NCBI GenBank assembly: GCA_030426705.1
Contig: JAUHXW010000112.1
Coordinates: forward strand, 1 to 8,410
Source of the DNA: Gammaproteobacteria bacterium
Lineage (GTDB): Bacteria; Pseudomonadota; Gammaproteobacteria; Xanthomonadales; Marinicellaceae
Length of the DNA stretch: 8,410 nt
Direction: 5' to 3'
The stretch's first letter is position 1, and each line of letters starts with the position of its first letter. The position numbers and the translations under genes were made by a program. The notes beneath the pieces were generated by a model. That model was not told the origin of the DNA, ran no database searches, and saw only the letters and a program-made list of their open reading frames with translations. Shown here one piece after another: positions 6,751 through 8,410 of the stretch.

Positions 6751-6957
6751 ATGATTGAAAAAAAGTTCATTGATTTGGAAACCCGCATTGCCTTTCTGGA
6801 AGACACTGTGGATGAATTGAATAAAATGGTGTTCAAACAATCAAATCAAATTGATGACCTGCAAACCACCCTCAAACAACTCACCAGACACATGAAACAG
6901 GTACAAACCGACCTCAAGGAAATTAAACCAGAGGACGAAATTCCACCGCATTACTGA
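6751..6957 (+). CDS. slyX: SlyX family protein
   Basis: 68 residues, close to the roughly 70 usual for SlyX. The pattern IDLETRIAFLEDTVDELNKMV followed by a long heptad-rich helix (to about residue 58) and the terminal P-P-H-Y is diagnostic. It should be a small cytoplasmic coiled-coil protein that oligomerises; its role is not established even in model enterobacteria. In E. coli it is found near slyD, which is absent here. The start ATG is preceded by a weak AGG (6742-6744) at six bases. The gene is divergent from the TPR gene and probably monocistronic, because the next gene is on the opposite strand. Its last codons and stop lie inside a long hairpin, the stop codon being exactly in the loop. 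Confidence 0.93.
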   Translation: MIEKKFIDLETRIAFLEDTVDELNKMVFKQSNQIDDLQTTLKQLTRHMKQVQTDLKEIKPEDEIPPHY

Positions 6958-6975
6958 TGTAATGCGGTGAATTTC
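6937..6975. terminator. Bidirectional hairpin between slyX and the beta-helix gene
   Basis: An 11-bp perfect stem (6944-6954 with 6959-6969, CACCGCATTAC / GTAATGCGGTG) and a TGAT loop, extended by a further 6 bp (GAAATT / AATTTC) across a single bulged C at 6943. It separates two convergent genes. The AATTT that follows the core on each strand is only a weak T-tract, so the efficiency is uncertain, but the stem is the strongest in the window. The slyX stop TGA is in the loop and the beta-helix stop is 20 bases beyond the core. Confidence 0.65.
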
Positions 6976-6988
6976 CTTCAACAGCTAC

Positions 6989-8410
6989 TCACTCAAACCC
7001 ATCAGTAAAGATAAATTCATAAAACAAATCATCCGCGCCCATCCGTGCAATGTCGGGGTTTCTATTTTCTGAATCAATATCAAAAGAGACTCCTTCTATT
7101 GGAAATGCAAACAAGTTCGGGTCGTTATATTGAGCAGGTTCCAAATGTAAATCTCCTGCCGCTTCATCAACAAAGTCCACGGAATCAAACACCGAATTCA
7201 AGTCCAGCGAACTGGCATTCTGGTAATCGTTTAAACTGCTGTAAGCAATTCCTTCAACAACAAACAGATCACCAGATTCACCATAAAATCTGTTGTTTTC
7301 TGAGCTGTTCACACTGCTGATGTCATCAATTATCATGATATGTGCCTGCAAGTCATCATTTCTATTGATAAAAATATTATTTTGTACATTTACATTTGCT
7401 GCTGCTGAAGAAATATCAAGAGCACTCACAACAGTAGAGGAAAGCTGATCCATAACGATGGTGTTGTGGAATATATCAATGCTATTGGTTGATGGGCCAG
7501 ATATGTGAAGCCCTATGGGCGATGCTTTGATAAAGTTGTTTTTTATAATGATTTTTTGTTCGGGATCTGTATTGGTTTTGCCTATTCTTAGACCTGTTCC
7601 ACCATTTAGACCATTGGTTATATTGATCTTATTTCCAGCAATAACACCTTCATTAACCGTAAAAAAATAAGGGCCTTTGGCATTGGAATAATTTGTTTCA
7701 ATTTCATTCCCAACAAATTCAAAATTATCCACATAACTCAATTTTGTCACATAAAAGGTACCCACCCCTTTTTGCTGATTGAATACATTATTCAATATAG
7801 ATACTTCATCAACCGGAAAACCAATAACCCCCTTCAGTTTTATACCACCATGACCAGAATTGAATGTATTATTGTGAATTTTGATGTTATTGACTGTGAT
7901 AGAATTGCCCGCATTATTGATAGAAAAACCTTCTTCATCGTCAGGCAATAAAGCCGGCAAATAATTATTTAAAATATTATCTTCTATGGTGATGTGAGCG
8001 CTGTTGTCCCCCAGCACCAATATATTATTGAAATCATCCGTACCGGTGGCTTCAAGCACCAGGTTGTTGATGTTGATATATGCGGCTTCTTCAAATTTAA
8101 TCACCCAGTTATTGGCAGTAGAATTGGCATCATACTGAAGTACGGCTGGCGCTGATTCACTGGTGATGAAAAGCCAGTCATCAGGCTGGTTGATGCGGTC
8201 GATTTCACCGATGGTTAGATGCGTTTGATAAGTACCAGGTTGAACATTCAAAGTCACTGAACCTGCCATTCCATTTGTTTCCAAATCTGATAGCGCAGCA
8301 CCAAGATCAACGTAATCACTGCTGGGGGTACCCACTGTGTATGATCCACTCAATCCTCCACCTCCAGCAGAAACACTTATTGTCAGCACGACAAGGATTA
8401 AAACGGAGAG
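6989..8410 (-). CDS. Secreted right-handed parallel beta-helix protein (5'-partial)
   Basis: The frame stays open to the right edge, and the visible N-terminus (LSVLILVVLTISVSA, then GGGG) is the hydrophobic core and cleavage region of a signal peptide, so the true start is outside; the in-frame GTG at 8389 lies within this signal and is not the start. After 'GSYTVGTPSSDYVDLGAALSDL ... GSVTLNVQPGTY', a segment common at the start of secreted beta-helix proteins, about 250 residues show repeating coils with an Asn ladder: IEDNILNN, IHNNTFNSG, ILNNVFNQQ, FVGNEIETN, IKNNFIKAS, IFHNTIVMD, VQNNIFINR. This is the PbH1-type fold of pectate-lyase-like and surface proteins. The end contains PDIARMGADD, resembling the DIGADE motif of such proteins, and the last residues are IFTDGFE. 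No lyase active site is recognisable; it may bind or cleave polysaccharide, or be structural. Confidence 0.82.
   Translation of the reverse strand, partial: LSVLILVVLTISVSAGGGGLSGSYTVGTPSSDYVDLGAALSDLETNGMAGSVTLNVQPGTYQTHLTIGEIDRINQPDDWLFITSESAPAVLQYDANSTANNWVIKFEEAAYININNLVLEATGTDDFNNILVLGDNSAHITIEDNILNNYLPALLPDDEEGFSINNAGNSITVNNIKIHNNTFNSGHGGIKLKGVIGFPVDEVSILNNVFNQQKGVGTFYVTKLSYVDNFEFVGNEIETNYSNAKGPYFFTVNEGVIAGNKINITNGLNGGTGLRIGKTNTDPEQKIIIKNNFIKASPIGLHISGPSTNSIDIFHNTIVMDQLSSTVVSALDISSAAANVNVQNNIFINRNDDLQAHIMIIDDISSVNSSENNRFYGESGDLFVVEGIAYSSLNDYQNASSLDLNSVFDSVDFVDEAAGDLHLEPAQYNDPNLFAFPIEGVSFDIDSENRNPDIARMGADDLFYEFIFTDGFE

Noticed and set aside
7045..7320. 91-codon plus-strand open frame opposite the beta-helix gene
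   Set aside because: Composition is rich in Gln, Cys and Ser with no motif, and the opposite strand has a continuous beta-helix coding pattern.
8387..8389. GTG as the start of the beta-helix protein
   Set aside because: It lies in the middle of a signal peptide hydrophobic core that continues to the window edge, and no ribosome binding site precedes it.

Overview
The window looks like ordinary chromosomal DNA of an AT-rich, Gram-negative gammaproteobacterium. The best taxonomic clue is a complete slyX gene, a proteobacterial family with the typical PPHY C-terminus. The secreted proteins point, more weakly, to the Marinicella/Wenzhouxiangella/Lysobacterales side of the class: a 'GEGF...WFTY' domain, and a beta-helix protein ending in F-x-D-G-F-E. 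The genus is inference from memory; no rRNA or other definitive marker is present. I see no mobile element, CRISPR array, tRNA or rRNA, and no gene-free stretch above 300 bases.

Layout. (1) 1-2036, plus strand: two adjacent genes for exported proteins. The first is 5'-truncated by the window edge (beta-propeller-like repeats); the second is a complete SGNH/GDSL-type hydrolase with a signal peptide. Both end in the same roughly 140-residue C-terminal module. A hairpin terminator closes this unit. (2) 2074-6684, minus strand: a compact four-gene run, transcribed in the order TPR membrane protein, MFS transporter, membrane-anchored LuxR-type regulator, DUF4199-like membrane protein. The first junction has a 7-base gap, the second a 4-base ATGA overlap, the third a 69-base spacer with its own Shine-Dalgarno and a small palindrome. 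(3) 6751-6957, plus strand: slyX, divergent from the TPR gene across a 66-base region in which -10-like boxes for both directions overlap. (4) 6989-8410, minus strand: a secreted right-handed beta-helix protein whose start lies beyond the right edge; it converges on slyX, and a long hairpin covers the end of slyX.

How the genes may work together. The minus-strand run resembles a membrane-based sensing and transport unit: a scaffold of periplasmic TPR repeats, an efflux-type transporter, and a LuxR-type DNA-binding domain tethered to the membrane next to a small four-helix membrane protein that could be its partner. This is inferred from gene order and topology; no substrate or signal can be read from the sequence. 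The plus-strand pair looks like two effectors (binding propeller and esterase-like enzyme) carrying a common surface or targeting module.
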